From positions 1 through 54,198 of the forward strand of contig JAFEBY010000068.1 of the NCBI GenBank assembly GCA_018242465.1: a DNA stretch of 54,198 bases, read 5' to 3'. A program made the translations under genes and the position numbers. The notes under the pieces are model-generated. The model was not told the origin of the DNA and made no database searches. It worked only from the letters and a program-made list of their open reading frames with translations. The stretch is from Pseudomonadota bacterium (GTDB lineage: Bacteria > Pseudomonadota > Gammaproteobacteria > Xanthomonadales > Xanthomonadaceae). Each line of letters starts with the position of its first letter. Position 1 is the first letter of the stretch. Shown here piece after piece: positions 53,158 through 54,198 of the stretch.

Positions 53158-54198
53158 ATGCGTCTCGCCCGTCTCGCCCTTGCAGTGGCCATTGCCGCCG
53201 TAGTTCCGACCCTTCACGCCGCTCCGGCCAAGACCGCGCATGCGCCCGCGGCAAGCAACGCGAAGGCCAAGCAACTCGACACGCTGTACGCCCAGTACTG
53301 GAACGAATCGCTGAAGCTCAATCCGCTGAGCGCGACGTATCAGGGCGACAACCGCTACAACGACCAGCTGCCGGATTTCTATTCCGCCGCATTCCGCAAG
53401 CAGAACCATGATTTCACCGCGCGCTGGTTGAAGAAAATCGAATCCGTCGGCAGTGCCGGACTCACCGGCCAGGCGCGGATCAGCTACGACATCTTCGTGC
53501 ACGATTCCAAGGAGTCGTTGGAAGGTGAGAAGTATCCCGGCTGGATGATGCCCGTGGACCAGATGGGCAGCATCGCCACCATGGCCGCACAACTCGGCAG
53601 CGGCACCGGCGCGCAACCGTTCAAGACGGTGAAGGACTACGACAACTGGCTGAAGCGTGGCCGTCGCATCCCGGTGCTGGTCGACAGCATCATCACCGAC
53701 ATGCAGGCCGGCGTGAAAGCCGGCGTGGTGCAGCCGCGCGCGCTGATGACCAAGGTGGTGCCGCAGTACGACGCCATCATCAAGGACAAACCGGAAGACA
53801 GCGTGTTCTGGGGGCCGATCAAGCAGATGCCCGCGAGTTTCAGCGCCGCCGACAAGACGCGATTGACAAAGGCATACCAGGCGATGATCGCCAGCGACAT
53901 CATGCCGGCGTTCCGCAAGCTGCGCGGCTACATCGCCAACGATTACCTGCCGAAAACGCGCGACAGCGTCGGCCTCGACAAGTTGCCGAACGGTGCGGCG
54001 TGGTACGCCTTCAACGTGCGCCAGACCACCACCACGGACCTGACGCCAGCGCAGATCCACGAACTCGGCCTGTCGGAAGTCGACCGCATCCACGGCGAAA
54101 TGCAGCAGGTGATGAAGGATGTCGGCTTCAAGGGCTCGCTGCAGGATTTCTTCAAGTTCATGCGCGAGGACAAGCAGTTCCAGTTCAAGTCGGAAGAC
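53158..54198 (+). CDS. DUF885 family protein, 3' end outside window
   Basis: The first 347 codons of an exported DUF885 protein. MRLARLALAVAIAAVVPTLHAA is a signal peptide. LKLNPLSATYQGDNRYND, the QMGSIATMAAQLGSGTGAQPF region (by parts) and LTPAQIHELGLSEVDRIHGEM match the family. Its members are often called lipoprotein or peptidase-like and carry a later HExxH-type motif that would lie beyond the window. An in-frame ATG at 53149 adds three residues. Confidence 0.9.
   Translation, partial: MRLARLALAVAIAAVVPTLHAAPAKTAHAPAASNAKAKQLDTLYAQYWNESLKLNPLSATYQGDNRYNDQLPDFYSAAFRKQNHDFTARWLKKIESVGSAGLTGQARISYDIFVHDSKESLEGEKYPGWMMPVDQMGSIATMAAQLGSGTGAQPFKTVKDYDNWLKRGRRIPVLVDSIITDMQAGVKAGVVQPRALMTKVVPQYDAIIKDKPEDSVFWGPIKQMPASFSAADKTRLTKAYQAMIASDIMPAFRKLRGYIANDYLPKTRDSVGLDKLPNGAAWYAFNVRQTTTTDLTPAQIHELGLSEVDRIHGEMQQVMKDVGFKGSLQDFFKFMREDKQFQFKSED

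Overview
The window is high-GC chromosomal DNA, most likely from a gammaproteobacterium of the Lysobacteraceae/Xanthomonadaceae (Lysobacter- or Luteimonas-like). This rests on recognisable protein families, on conserved gene orders (queA…tgt-yajC-secD-secF; thrS-infC-rpmI-rplT-pheS-pheT-ihfA-merR-tRNA-Pro; coaD-rsmD beside divergent ftsY-mutY-yggX) and on an infC gene that appears to begin with AUC. Species cannot be fixed from the sequence alone.

Layout. 1-8065: suhB, then a minus-strand block for queuosine modification and Sec translocation (queA, tgt, yajC, secD, secF and a small possible AP2-like protein), with a LprI-type secreted protein on the plus strand between queA and tgt. 8066-8558 has no gene but holds a candidate repeat element bounded by 11-bp inverted repeats. 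8559-11356: an Lrp-type regulator divergent from a class III aminotransferase, with a palindrome between them, then upp. 11365-15382: a minus-strand run of an MBL-fold hydrolase, gamma-glutamyltransferase, YfhL-type ferredoxin, coaD and rsmD. 15441-25136: mostly plus strand, with ftsY, mutY, yggX, tRNA-Phe, two lipoproteins, an acyl-CoA dehydrogenase, an HNH endonuclease, an unknown Pro/Ala-rich protein and dxs. 25146-34775: a minus-strand TraB/GumN relative, then the translation operon thrS to tRNA-Pro, and a rhomboid protease. A short leader reading frame with three consecutive Thr codons and a hairpin precede thrS and look like an attenuator. 34828-36040: a GNAT acetyltransferase and a nitrobindin-like protein.

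36041-49163 is the accessory part. A mostly minus-strand gene set encodes a 1177-aa SNF2/DEAH helicase with a DUF3883-like end, a NYN nuclease, a DUF1156 adenine-type DNA methyltransferase, a gamma-glutamylcyclotransferase, a DUF3780-like protein and a DUF499 ATPase. It is flanked by a divergent pair: a HEPN protein with an intact RNxxxH motif and a vWA-domain protein. The helicase, DUF1156, DUF3780 and DUF499 families fit a predicted anti-phage methylation/helicase system. The NYN, cyclotransferase, HEPN and vWA genes are additions worth attention. The methyltransferase frame carries an apparent 1-nt deletion in a C-run near 41834; restoring it gives a protein whose stop codon overlaps the next start as TGATG. 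Between helicase and NYN lie two tandem copies (81-nt period) of a two-hairpin element with compensatory changes. The island ends next to the 3' side of tRNA-Arg, but no integrase or repeated tRNA end is visible.

49164-54198 returns to core genes: tRNA-Arg overlapping a DUF998-like membrane protein, a CnoX-type thioredoxin-TPR protein, DUF4442, DUF502, a PQQ-sugar-dehydrogenase-like beta-propeller and the start of a DUF885 protein cut by the window end.
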